From a virus, in the IMG/VR virus record IMGVR_UViG_3300017991_000125, positions 1 to 58,190 of that record: 58,190 nucleotides of DNA, one strand, 5' to 3'. This document shows, piece after piece, positions 25,309 through 33,787 of the stretch; positions within the stretch are counted from its first letter, which is position 1, and every line of letters begins with the position of its first letter. Position numbers and translations under genes: made by a program. The notes below the pieces were generated by a model. It was not told the origin of the DNA. It did no database searches and saw nothing but the letters and a program-made list of their open reading frames with translations.

Positions 25309-26009
25309 TGCATCCTCCCTAGAGCCTTGTTAATCGATTCTTCCGTTTTTGCCAACTGTTGAACAGTCAGAGGGTTGATGCCACCTTCCGACTGGGACGC
25401 CTCACGGAGAAACGACGTGACAACGTTGGGATCAGTGCTGAGCGTTGGAGCAAACTTCACCATCGTAGAGTACGCCTGGATAGTGGATCCGGGATTGACG
25501 CGCTCTTGAACGGATACGATAGGGTCGTAACTCATGATGTGATCAACGATCCCTTCTCGTTTTTTGTCCAGGACCATGCGCTCTTTAACGCTTCGTGCAG
25601 TTCCCCGAATGAGCTTCCCAAGCGCTTCCAAGCCGGATTGTGCGACGCCCTTTCCAAGGGCGGACGCAAATCCTGTCTCGGCACCTCCCACTAGATCCGC
25701 ATAACCGGGCAAACCCTCAGACGCTGTTTTGTTGAGGGCTATCTTTTCTCCAAGATAGCGTTTGCGGGTGCTGAACGCTTCGAGCTCAGCGTAGACAAAC
25801 TTCCCCCCGGGGGCCCCCGTGTAGTTCTGCATGATCTCTGCCTCCAGCTTACGGCCTTCTCTACCTGCTCGAGGGACAGCTGCGGCGGTACCCAACACTC
25901 CCGCGGTACCCGCGGCAATGCCGGTAGATTTCTTGGGGTTGTCCTTGATCCACTGCAGCACTTTTTTAAAAGCGCCTGGTGCAGTTTTACCTGGTAATGC
26001 TTTCGGCAT
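25305..26009 (-). CDS. Virion or scaffold-associated protein (234 aa)
   Basis: ATG 26009 overlaps the previous stop (ATGA). The N-terminus is basic with a Gly/Ala/Val hydrophobic segment (about 28-48). K-x-A motifs occur in the middle (EKIALNKTASEG). Polar and helical at the C-terminus. Unrecognised. Confidence 0.65.
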   Translation of the reverse strand: MPKALPGKTAPGAFKKVLQWIKDNPKKSTGIAAGTAGVLGTAAAVPRAGREGRKLEAEIMQNYTGAPGGKFVYAELEAFSTRKRYLGEKIALNKTASEGLPGYADLVGGAETGFASALGKGVAQSGLEALGKLIRGTARSVKERMVLDKKREGIVDHIMSYDPIVSVQERVNPGSTIQAYSTMVKFAPTLSTDPNVVTSFLREASQSEGGINPLTVQQLAKTEESINKALGRMQ

Positions 26010-26818
26010 CAAAGATCTCCCAAACTTTCCGCGATTTTCTTTTCGCAGAGGTCACACTCCTCGTACACCAGCCGTGCAGCGGCAGCAGTCTTGACGTATT
26101 TGAAAATCTCTTGGGTGTCTTGGTCCATCACTGCCACATGTCGGTCTTGGATTTCGGACAGTTGAGTATCCGGGTACGCCGCGACCTTGTCACCTGTCAC
26201 CATAGCCCGCAAAGCCTGCACTTCAGGGGCCACATCCGTATTTGCGGACAGTGCATCCTTCTCGAAAGAAGGAAACGCTTCTGCTATCTTCAAACCGTGC
26301 GCTTTTCGATAGCAGGAAACCGCCGTCTCCATAGCCATCTTCCAACGCTGGCTAGCCTGGCGTCCTTCCATTCGGAAACGGTCAGAAGCTCTCTTGAGCT
26401 GCATCGCTAACTCGGGTTTGGAATAGCGAGGCTTTTCCGGCTGAGGTTCTGCTGATGCGACTTTCACCTGTTCGATGGTGTACAGATCACTGTAGTAATC
26501 GGAAGTGCGGCTGTACCCTGCGGTCTTCTCCGAACCCACTTTCAGAGACTTAGCGTCGTCGTACAGCGCTTCGATAACAACCTCGGCGTCGCCTGGATCG
26601 AAGGTGATATTCCGATCCGAGCCTTCCTTCTGCTGAAAGACCTTTCCGAAAACTTGCACGTTCGCGACCCTCACCAGTGTGCGAATCTGCTCCGGGTTGA
26701 GGTTGTTATCAGCCGCGACCTTCTGCGAGAGTTGATTGATAGTCTGGTCGCAGTCCGGAGAAATAAACTGGGACGCAATCTTCTCAGCGGCTTTTTCGAA
26801 ATCGGTCTTGACTAACAT
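26009..26818 (-). CDS. K-x-A-rich helical protein (269 aa)
   Basis: Nearly all helical and contains about nine K-x-A motifs (EKAAEKIAS, QKVAAD, EKTAGY, VKVASA, LKRASD, LKIAEA, DKVAAY, VKTAAA). A CxxC near the C-terminus (CDLC). No family is recognised. It lies in the block between RNA polymerase and protease, so it is probably packaged or scaffold. Confidence 0.65.
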   Translation of the reverse strand: MLVKTDFEKAAEKIASQFISPDCDQTINQLSQKVAADNNLNPEQIRTLVRVANVQVFGKVFQQKEGSDRNITFDPGDAEVVIEALYDDAKSLKVGSEKTAGYSRTSDYYSDLYTIEQVKVASAEPQPEKPRYSKPELAMQLKRASDRFRMEGRQASQRWKMAMETAVSCYRKAHGLKIAEAFPSFEKDALSANTDVAPEVQALRAMVTGDKVAAYPDTQLSEIQDRHVAVMDQDTQEIFKYVKTAAAARLVYEECDLCEKKIAESLGDL

Positions 26819-26830
26819 ATCGCCCTCGCC

Positions 26831-27544
26831 TCAGTGGTAGATGTCACTGGGATCTATGCCCAGGTCTTCGGCGCTGATGGTTGCTTGACGTTCTTCGATA
26901 GCCATCATGGCTTCGCTATCCGCGTCGATACCACCCTCAGCATCCTTACGCGCTTCCAGATACTTGATGCTGTCTTGCATCCATAAACGCGACTGTTTTG
27001 TTACATCCGCAGTAATAGAGTTACCTCTCGCGTTCGCACTTAAATAATACGCAGTTACTATGAAGTGCTCTATCATTTTTTTGGGATCGATCTTAATGTC
27101 TTCATTCCCCATCCGGAAATGGTGTGACAAAATTTCCGGCCCGTGGGTAAGCCCCATTTGAACGCACTCGCGCCCGTGGTCAGACAAAGCCTTGTCGTTA
27201 TGCAGCAGCTTGCGTACGTAGGTAAGGCGCTCCAGCTTGTTTCTGAACTGCGACGAATCCATCACCAACTTCTCAACGTGTTCCAGAACCCGCAGATCAA
27301 TCTCTAGAACTTCGCTGATACGCTCAAGGGTGGATTCACAGTAGAGGAATGCTTGGATAACTTCCCGGTGTTCACGTACGCGCACAATGTCCAAAGCGTA
27401 TTCGATATCTGTGTCTTGGGCTTTTCCGACTACCACATTGTAGACATCTAAGAGATACGACCCCTTTTTAGGAGGTTTCCCCTTGTCTACTGCCTTAAGC
27501 AGAGCGTGCCATCGCCGCTCCGGGTTGATGTCCCGTGCAGGCAT
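26831..27544 (-). CDS. Helical protein of unknown function (237 aa)
   Basis: Mostly helical, charged and without K-x-A motifs, unlike its neighbours. The middle has a possible helix-turn-helix (STLERISEVLEIDLRVLEHVEKLV, about 71-94). It begins one base inside the stop of the 870-residue gene. Possibly a regulator or terminase-small-subunit-like adaptor; both guesses are weak. Confidence 0.55.
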   Translation of the reverse strand: MPARDINPERRWHALLKAVDKGKPPKKGSYLLDVYNVVVGKAQDTDIEYALDIVRVREHREVIQAFLYCESTLERISEVLEIDLRVLEHVEKLVMDSSQFRNKLERLTYVRKLLHNDKALSDHGRECVQMGLTHGPEILSHHFRMGNEDIKIDPKKMIEHFIVTAYYLSANARGNSITADVTKQSRLWMQDSIKYLEARKDAEGGIDADSEAMMAIEERQATISAEDLGIDPSDIYH

Positions 27545-30156
27545 TAAATCTCCGCGGCAGGCCCTTGCTGTGCTTGTGCGTCAGGAAGTGTGCTCACTGC
27601 ATTTTGGCTCAAGTTAATGACCACATCCCCAAGAGACTTGAAAACTGTCCGGAGTTTGTCTTCCAAGACAACAAAGGCTTCGTCGCCTATTGATTTCTTC
27701 GTGTCTCCTTCGGTCATCCACAGAGTCAGCAGTACCCGGCCCACATTATCGAGGCATTTCTCCATGTTTGGGACGTATGTCGAAACTACGTCTTGGAGAA
27801 CGGGGGCTGCTGCCATCATAGAAATTGCGGCGGTATCGAAAACGCCCTCATCTTGCAAGCCCTCTGCTTGGTCGATGAGCTCCGGATTGATCTGATCAGC
27901 TACTATGTCAGGGGTCAAATTTTCACCCTGGTCCATGACTGGCATGGGGGGAGGTGGCTCTTCCATGGGCGGCTGAGGAGCAAGCATCTCTGCCGCTGCC
28001 GCGGGTGCCCCAGTAGCCTCAGGAGGGACCATCCCTCCCGCTGATTGTCCGATCTCCGAGGAGCGCTGTTGGATACCTTGGAGCAACCCAACGAGCTGCT
28101 GCGTCTGCTGTGCCTGTTGCTGCATCGCTTGCTGTGTTTGTTCAGCCTGCGACTGCATCTGCTGCATCTCCATCTCACTCTGTTGTTGGAGTTGCTGCAC
28201 TGCTTCAGTGATCGCCAAGTCTGTGGGGCTCAGTGACGGTTGCTGTGGGGGCATCTGCCCCATCGACGGATCCATTTGCCCCATCGACGGATCCATAGCG
28301 CCCTGCGGCGGCATCTGACCCGCTGGCATCTGAGCAGTCTGCTGCATGTCCATGGGAGACTGCGCCTCTTTGTACAGACCGGACAAGAAGTCCCCAATCG
28401 CATCCCCGCCCTTAACAATTCGGATATTCGCCTTACCGTGGTCCTGCGCCTCTTTGAGGATCCCCGCCGCCTCTGTTGCTGGGATGTGGTAGTGCGTGGC
28501 AACCTTTTCCAAGGCGTCTACGAAATTGTAGGAACGCTCCCCATTTTCTACACGCCAGAAGCCCGCACCATCGCTACGCACTGTCGCGACTTTCGCCCCA
28601 CCTTCCTGCATTTTTCCGTCGAGCCAACGAGTAATGAGCTTAGGGTCGCGCATGACCGAATTGCGCTTCATACGCTGACGAGCCTCACTATCGTAATTGG
28701 TGGGGGAATTCTTGTCCGTGGCATTCGACATGAGATTGACCCATGTCGTGTTTTTCGGCAAGAACACCACCTGACCCTTCACCGCTGCCTCCATGTACTT
28801 ACGGGAGGGGTCATCATCAATAACGTAACGACAATCACTGTACTCCCGAACGTACTTCTCTTTCCCACCATCGCTAATAGCGAACTGGATACGCATGGGC
28901 TCCGTCGCTTGCGGGTTCTTAGAATCCGGAACCAAGAAGAACCCGTAGGAATTAGCCTTGGGGCGTGTGCTCCCCGTCCCCTTCTCCAGAAGCTTGAACA
29001 AAGCGCTGCCCTGAACGTCCTTGTCAAAATTGACAGGCTCCCCCATCAAACCCTCACACACGAATGCTTCTTTCATGTCCTTGCTAATAGCCAAGAACTT
29101 CTTGGGGACACGGTGACGTTGCGGTCCGTAGTAGGAACGAATACGGTTATCTCCGTACCTGCTCACAGGCCACGGAACTACAAAATAGACGTCAGGATTT
29201 CCGTCTACAAAATAAAGGCGGTACCACCCCCCATTAGCGTCGGGCTCTTGAAGAAAGCGCTCACCCTCCACCTTGATAGCGCGGTTGAGGGTGTTGCCTT
29301 CCCGGTTATCCGCCACGTCATAGCCCTGCTTCATGATCGTAGCGAAGGCCTCTTTAGCGCGGTCACCAAAAATTTCCCTGATCTCCTGGGGGGACGCACT
29401 TTTCGTGACCACGCGCACACGCGAGGGAGCACTTGCGACTTTCACGCTCTCCGCAACCTTAGTGTATCCCGAGACCATCGCTTCTTTGAGAGGCTTTACC
29501 CCGTAAACTTTAGCGATCTTCTGGAGGAGGGGCGGGTGCTTCTCAAAAGCAACCTTTACGCTGTCCAGCAGTAGCTGGTTACCGGAACTCAACATGTTGA
29601 GAAACTGCGGGTGAATCTCAAGAGTATGATCTTGTGCGGCTTTCACCATTGCCGCAACTCCGCTGTCCACAACCTCCGCAGGAACGTCTTCAGCACTAGC
29701 GTAACCGTAGCGCCCGGTAGTGTAGGGTGGAAGCACGAGGTTACGCACGCTGACATCTCGCGGAACTGTCTGCGGCGCGTTTTCGGCACCTCCCATCTCG
29801 TCAAGAGACATCTTGGTAATTTCCTCGAGCCACGCGTTGTCGAGCGGGAGGAAGATATTCAGCTTCTTGTAGTAGAACATCTCTACGGGTTTGAGCTGTC
29901 CATCCACAAGCACCACCGGAATGTAGATGGGGAGCTGGTTGTGGAGCACGACAAATGCCCCCACTCCGTTTCCTGCTTCCGCATCCACCTCCAAGATCTT
30001 GAACGTCACAACACTCTGCGCAAGTTCCGGGAACTTAGCAAAGAGAACGCTGTAAGCCATTTGCGAGAACCGTTCCTTGAACGACTGTTCGGCTTGTTCA
30101 GCCGGAGGCGGTCCTTGCATTCCCTTTTGAACTTGCGGGGACATCGACATAGGCAT
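27544..30156 (-). CDS. Large virion-associated protein with Gln/Met/Pro-rich region (870 aa)
   Basis: The first 500 residues are a mixed fold with clear beta strands (about 45-130 and 280-480). K-x-A motifs abound in the first half (MVKAAQD, VKVAFEK, QKIAKVY, TKVAESVKVASA, TKSASPQ). Residues about 590-720 are a low-complexity Met/Gln/Pro stretch with a repeated DPSMGQM. The C-terminus is helical. Unrecognised. A strong GGGAGGAATACGT and TATAATT 35 bases upstream suggest late abundant expression. Confidence 0.65.
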   Translation of the reverse strand: MPMSMSPQVQKGMQGPPPAEQAEQSFKERFSQMAYSVLFAKFPELAQSVVTFKILEVDAEAGNGVGAFVVLHNQLPIYIPVVLVDGQLKPVEMFYYKKLNIFLPLDNAWLEEITKMSLDEMGGAENAPQTVPRDVSVRNLVLPPYTTGRYGYASAEDVPAEVVDSGVAAMVKAAQDHTLEIHPQFLNMLSSGNQLLLDSVKVAFEKHPPLLQKIAKVYGVKPLKEAMVSGYTKVAESVKVASAPSRVRVVTKSASPQEIREIFGDRAKEAFATIMKQGYDVADNREGNTLNRAIKVEGERFLQEPDANGGWYRLYFVDGNPDVYFVVPWPVSRYGDNRIRSYYGPQRHRVPKKFLAISKDMKEAFVCEGLMGEPVNFDKDVQGSALFKLLEKGTGSTRPKANSYGFFLVPDSKNPQATEPMRIQFAISDGGKEKYVREYSDCRYVIDDDPSRKYMEAAVKGQVVFLPKNTTWVNLMSNATDKNSPTNYDSEARQRMKRNSVMRDPKLITRWLDGKMQEGGAKVATVRSDGAGFWRVENGERSYNFVDALEKVATHYHIPATEAAGILKEAQDHGKANIRIVKGGDAIGDFLSGLYKEAQSPMDMQQTAQMPAGQMPPQGAMDPSMGQMDPSMGQMPPQQPSLSPTDLAITEAVQQLQQQSEMEMQQMQSQAEQTQQAMQQQAQQTQQLVGLLQGIQQRSSEIGQSAGGMVPPEATGAPAAAAEMLAPQPPMEEPPPPMPVMDQGENLTPDIVADQINPELIDQAEGLQDEGVFDTAAISMMAAAPVLQDVVSTYVPNMEKCLDNVGRVLLTLWMTEGDTKKSIGDEAFVVLEDKLRTVFKSLGDVVINLSQNAVSTLPDAQAQQGPAAEI

Positions 30157-30190
30157 ACGTATTCCTCCCTTAGTGAGGGTCGTCGTGAAG

Positions 30191-30197
30191 AATTATA
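30191..30197 (-). promoter_or_regulatory. Late promoter-like TATAATT element
   Basis: The minus strand reads AGTATAATTCTT in the 68-base gap upstream of the 870-residue gene. Confidence 0.5.
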
Positions 30198-30224
30198 CTG
30201 TTGAAATTGTAAGGAGGAAAGGGG

Positions 30225-31217
30225 TTACTGCGCGGAAGAGACGTACTCAGTCAGGGTCTGGAGAGCGTTGGCGAGTTCCGCCTTCTTCTCATCGTCGCCC
30301 TTCTCGTCATCCTTCTTCTCTTCCCCATCGTCGTCGTCGCTCTTCTCTTCCTTCTTCTCTTCCATCTTCTCCTTCAGCTCGGGAGGCAGTTCCCCTCCGA
30401 GCTTAGAGATGGCTTCTTGAAGAAGAGACGAGAGCTTCGAGACTTCGCCGCTAGTAGGGACAGAATCCGTACGTGGTTGCGGCTTCTGCTCACCCATCAG
30501 GGGACCCTTGGGCTGCGTAGTTTTGCCTTGGGCAGGGGCGACACCGGACATCGCCTGGTTGTCCGGGGGCTCCGTGTGCCCAGGAGCGCCAGTGTCTCCC
30601 GAACCCGGATCAGTGCTCGACTTTTTCTGGAGACGCAGCAGCTCATCGACCTGAGCTGAGAGCTTCGCAACCTCGCTGGGGGTAGCCGCGCTAGCACCTG
30701 GAGGCGGGTTCTGCGGCTCTTGAGCGCCGACTTCACCGGGGGAGGTGTCTAGAGTGGTGGTACCCTGCGGACCGACCTTCTCAGACGACGGATCCTTCTT
30801 GGCATCGAGGGGGCCCATGCCTCCTTCCATCATGTCTTCTTGAAAGCGGCCATCACCGGTCACGTCCGTACCCGCACCTTCTTCCGCTGCCTTGTGCATC
30901 AGGGCAGTAGCGTGAACGGTAGCTGCGGTCTCGTAGTCCACCGAAGCGGCGAGCTTCGGAAACTCTTCATCCTTGTAGTGGCTAGTCTTCTCGGCAATCT
31001 CTTCGGCGACATCAACGAGCTTGTCGATGACACCCGCGGCCTCCTCAGCCGAGAGACCTTCTTCACCGCTGATCTCCGGCATCTCCTCTTCGGGGAGCTC
31101 ATCCGCCACGGCATCAGCAGCTTCTTCCGCGATCTTCTCGGTAGGCCAGCTGATCAAGCCCTGACGCACGAGCTCATGGTTGATGCCCCTGACGTGTGCG
31201 CGTTTGAACAGTCCCAT
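30225..31217 (-). CDS. Acidic low-complexity protein, scaffold-like (330 aa)
   Basis: Glu/Asp/Lys/Pro-rich, with an N-terminal helical part holding K-x-A motifs (TEKIAEE, FPKLAAS, LMHKAAEE), a disordered Gly/Pro/Asp middle and a highly charged C-terminus (about 280-315, EKKDDEKGDDEKKAEL). The composition resembles internal scaffolding or DNA-mimic-like packaged proteins. TAGGAGAG is the ribosome binding site. Confidence 0.6.
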   Translation of the reverse strand: MGLFKRAHVRGINHELVRQGLISWPTEKIAEEAADAVADELPEEEMPEISGEEGLSAEEAAGVIDKLVDVAEEIAEKTSHYKDEEFPKLAASVDYETAATVHATALMHKAAEEGAGTDVTGDGRFQEDMMEGGMGPLDAKKDPSSEKVGPQGTTTLDTSPGEVGAQEPQNPPPGASAATPSEVAKLSAQVDELLRLQKKSSTDPGSGDTGAPGHTEPPDNQAMSGVAPAQGKTTQPKGPLMGEQKPQPRTDSVPTSGEVSKLSSLLQEAISKLGGELPPELKEKMEEKKEEKSDDDDGEEKKDDEKGDDEKKAELANALQTLTEYVSSAQ

Positions 31218-31255
31218 GATATTTCTCTCCTAGTCGGTTAGGGCCTACTGGCCGC

Positions 31256-31432
31256 CTACTTCTGGGTCCCTTGTTGGAGTAGGGAGGTAATGTCCTCAAC
31301 CGTGGCGAGTTTCTCTTCTGTGTACGCAGCACTCTGTTGCACTGCCGTTGCTTCGTCCACTCCATGTTCCAGAAGCGCACGCTTTACGCCTTCAGCGTAA
31401 GCAACTTTCAAAAGGGTAGCGGTAGAGTCCAT
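31256..31432 (-). CDS. Small helical K-x-A protein (58 aa)
   Basis: ATG 31432 is chosen because GGAGGAGACGG precedes it; the longer frame upstream is out of register with any site. The protein starts MDSTATLLKVAYAEGVK and contains EEKLATVED. TATACTT lies 25 bases upstream. Function unknown. Confidence 0.65.
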   Translation of the reverse strand: MDSTATLLKVAYAEGVKRALLEHGVDEATAVQQSAAYTEEKLATVEDITSLLQQGTQK

Positions 31433-31448
31433 CCGTCTCCTCCAGTAA

Positions 31449-31988
31449 TCAACGCCAAGTATATGGCGATTCGTTGTTATATCCAAGAGGCAAATTGCGC
31501 AACTGTTCATCCGCTCGGGGTGAAACGCGTGTGACGTACTTGGCTGTGCGGCCTAACCCGCGCCCCAAACGTTCCCCTAAAGTTCCCGCAACCATCGAGC
31601 CAAGCATTCCAGTGGGTCCCCAAGCGGCTAATCCTAGGGCAGTTCCCCCTAGCAACCCTCCGATACGTTCCGCACGCTCACCAGGATCTCCTCGTACGAT
31701 GTTGGCAGCCTCTATTGCGGGGAATCCATACAGTAACGCTTTGTTGAACGCCCCCGGTGCCTCGAATCCCTCCCGGAATACGCTGCCCGGTTTGAGCGAT
31801 TGCTTCATCCGCCACTCATGAGCGAAACGACGAGGTCGACCGATCATGAATCGCTTCACACCCTCTCGGGTGGGGAGCTTCTTAGCGAGGTACTTCCCTA
31901 ATCGGGAAAGAGCCCTCGGCATAGCCGCCTCTTTAGTAAGGCCCATCTCGGAATACACGGCGTACTTACCAAGATCGTAGGGAGTCAT
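31449..31988 (-). CDS. Virion or membrane-interacting protein (179 aa)
   Basis: The N-terminus MTPYDLGKYAVYSEMGLTKEAAMP carries the K-x-A motif, followed by a very basic region (about 28-65). A Gly-rich hydrophobic segment lies near 105-140 (IGGLLGGTALGLAAWGPTGMLGSMVAG). It begins inside the stop codon of the beta' C-terminal gene, so it is translated with the polymerase. Unrecognised. Confidence 0.65.
   Translation of the reverse strand: MTPYDLGKYAVYSEMGLTKEAAMPRALSRLGKYLAKKLPTREGVKRFMIGRPRRFAHEWRMKQSLKPGSVFREGFEAPGAFNKALLYGFPAIEAANIVRGDPGERAERIGGLLGGTALGLAAWGPTGMLGSMVAGTLGERLGRGLGRTAKYVTRVSPRADEQLRNLPLGYNNESPYTWR
31457..31463 (-). promoter_or_regulatory. Late promoter-like TATACTT element
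   Basis: The minus strand reads CATATACTTGG upstream of the small gene starting at 31432. It overlaps the last codons of the gene ending at 31449. Confidence 0.45.
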
Positions 31989-33787
31989 CAGTACCGCCCC
32001 TTCTCTCCTCGACCAAAGTCTACGCCATATGCGTACGCAGGAACAGGGTGTGTTCCGTGCAGATTCGAAATATCCCCAAAATGTGCCGCTTCTTGGAGTG
32101 TGCTTTTCAAGTTACGATGACCGAGGCGCGCAAGCCAATCCGGATGGAGTAGCGGGGCACGCGAAGCAGGTTTCATGATGAACTCTACCTCTGGAGCACG
32201 CGGGGCAATCGCAATGGTCTTTAACCCCTCCTTCTTAAGGTAATGTAATACAGAGGGGGTGACTCTCTGCCCTACAGAGAAGTGAAAGTAGGGCTTTCCT
32301 AAAGTTTGTCCGAGAGTCTCGTTGACGGGGACCTCCTTAGTTCCCGAAGCCAAAGAAGAGCGCAACTTGTTATACGAAACCACGTCCCCCTTGATGAACT
32401 TATTAGTCGGGTCATCGAGAACGCGAACATGGTTCAGTTCGTTCTTTGCAAGCAACTCAAAATGTCGTTGATCCAGAGTCTTCCCCTGGTTCTCATACAA
32501 ATCTCGCAGGGTATTTACGAGGTAAAGCCTCCCTGCGGCCAGCCCCTTGTGGCGCACGATTTCATCTGGCTTAGGGATACCTTCGCTAAGGCGGTCGCCC
32601 CTTTCCACGGCGTCACCCTTCTTCACGACTACTCCCAAATTAGGAGCTACGAAGTGTTGTGTGTTACCTATGTGTACGTAGGAGCCTCCCTGGGGAGCTT
32701 TCTCTATTTTTGATACCTTACCGTCAATGTCCGCTAGCGTAGCTTTATTCATGAACTGCTTGGGAGACTCGATGATCTGTCGGAATCCCGCAACACCCTG
32801 CAGGCGCATTCGGTCACCTTTGGCTGTGCGAACTCCGTGCTTGGCATCTAAAGCGAACTGACTGAGCGGTTCCCCCATTGCAGAAGCGGAACGTACTCCT
32901 ACATTAACCCCTAATTCGTGTACGTTTCCCTTTTCGTTCAGCCCCTGGCACTTTTGACAGACACCATCATCTGCCTCACAAGTCATAGGGGAGCGCACCA
33001 ACACCCTGGAAGCCCCACTCTTTCGAAGCTTCGTCTGCATATCGGAAGTAACTAAAGAGTTCCTGCGGAACTTTCCAGTATCCCGTGCCAGATAACGATC
33101 TACGATGTTCGGGTCGGTAACCTCCATCGTAATGCCGTTGTGCGTTCCGCAGTCCACTTCCGTTACCAGAGCATCCGCCATGTTGGCCATTAGTATCTTG
33201 GTCAACTCGCCAGGCTCCGAAACAGAGACGGTACTCTTGATAGTGTCTAGAATGGCCTCGTTACCTGCGACCCAATAGTCCGAAGGTTTGAGCCCCTCAC
33301 TGTAAGACTTTCGAATTAGCCAAGGTTCAGTAAAACCGTAAGGGTCACGGGCCGCAGCAGGGGAGCCCACGATCTTCGAAAACTGCACAGGCTTTCCTCG
33401 TGCCCCGCTCCGAACTTGCTGAGTCATCGTCCCAGGGTGTGAGGTCGAAATTCCCACCATCTTCTCCTGGGCATCTTCTGCGATCCTGCTGCGTTGTTTA
33501 TCCGTAGTAGCTTTGTCAAAAGCTGTGACGTAAGGTTTCAGGACTTTATTGCGATTCCTATAGTCAGGAGCGATGTCGTCTAGTCCAATAGAAAGGCCCT
33601 CCATCGTAGCTAACGCGTCACCTTCCCGCTTGAGGTCAGTGATCGTTTTGACGTAAGCTACGGGATCTTTATGCGCGAGCTCATTCATCTTCTTTTTGAG
33701 CTCACCCTTCCCCGACTCTCCTGACAGCCGATATTGCTCGGGAATATGCTGATTTAGCAGAAGCTGTCCTAGTGTTTGCGTCGACAT
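31988..33787 (-). CDS. RNA polymerase beta' C-terminal polypeptide (599 aa)
   Basis: Residues 127-141 (SGARGKPVQFSKIVG) match the beta' bridge-helix region, 155-165 (PWLIRKSYSEG) the following block, 209-220 (TEVDCGTHNGIT) the DCGTHEG block, and 299-318 (RSASAMGEPLSQFALDAKHG) the trigger loop. The four zinc-site cysteines of bacterial beta' are kept (C213, C270, C277, C280). The N-terminus aligns in pattern with the E. coli segment starting near TTVGR (about residue 605). The other part of beta' is in the 1452-residue gene. The gene follows directly on the stop of the primase-like gene. Confidence 0.9.
   Translation of the reverse strand: MSTQTLGQLLLNQHIPEQYRLSGESGKGELKKKMNELAHKDPVAYVKTITDLKREGDALATMEGLSIGLDDIAPDYRNRNKVLKPYVTAFDKATTDKQRSRIAEDAQEKMVGISTSHPGTMTQQVRSGARGKPVQFSKIVGSPAAARDPYGFTEPWLIRKSYSEGLKPSDYWVAGNEAILDTIKSTVSVSEPGELTKILMANMADALVTEVDCGTHNGITMEVTDPNIVDRYLARDTGKFRRNSLVTSDMQTKLRKSGASRVLVRSPMTCEADDGVCQKCQGLNEKGNVHELGVNVGVRSASAMGEPLSQFALDAKHGVRTAKGDRMRLQGVAGFRQIIESPKQFMNKATLADIDGKVSKIEKAPQGGSYVHIGNTQHFVAPNLGVVVKKGDAVERGDRLSEGIPKPDEIVRHKGLAAGRLYLVNTLRDLYENQGKTLDQRHFELLAKNELNHVRVLDDPTNKFIKGDVVSYNKLRSSLASGTKEVPVNETLGQTLGKPYFHFSVGQRVTPSVLHYLKKEGLKTIAIAPRAPEVEFIMKPASRAPLLHPDWLARLGHRNLKSTLQEAAHFGDISNLHGTHPVPAYAYGVDFGRGEKGRY

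Noticed and set aside
28240-29574. Long open frame on the plus strand (444 codons)
   Set aside because: Antisense to the 870-residue virion gene; no ribosome binding site, His/Leu/Arg-rich shadow.
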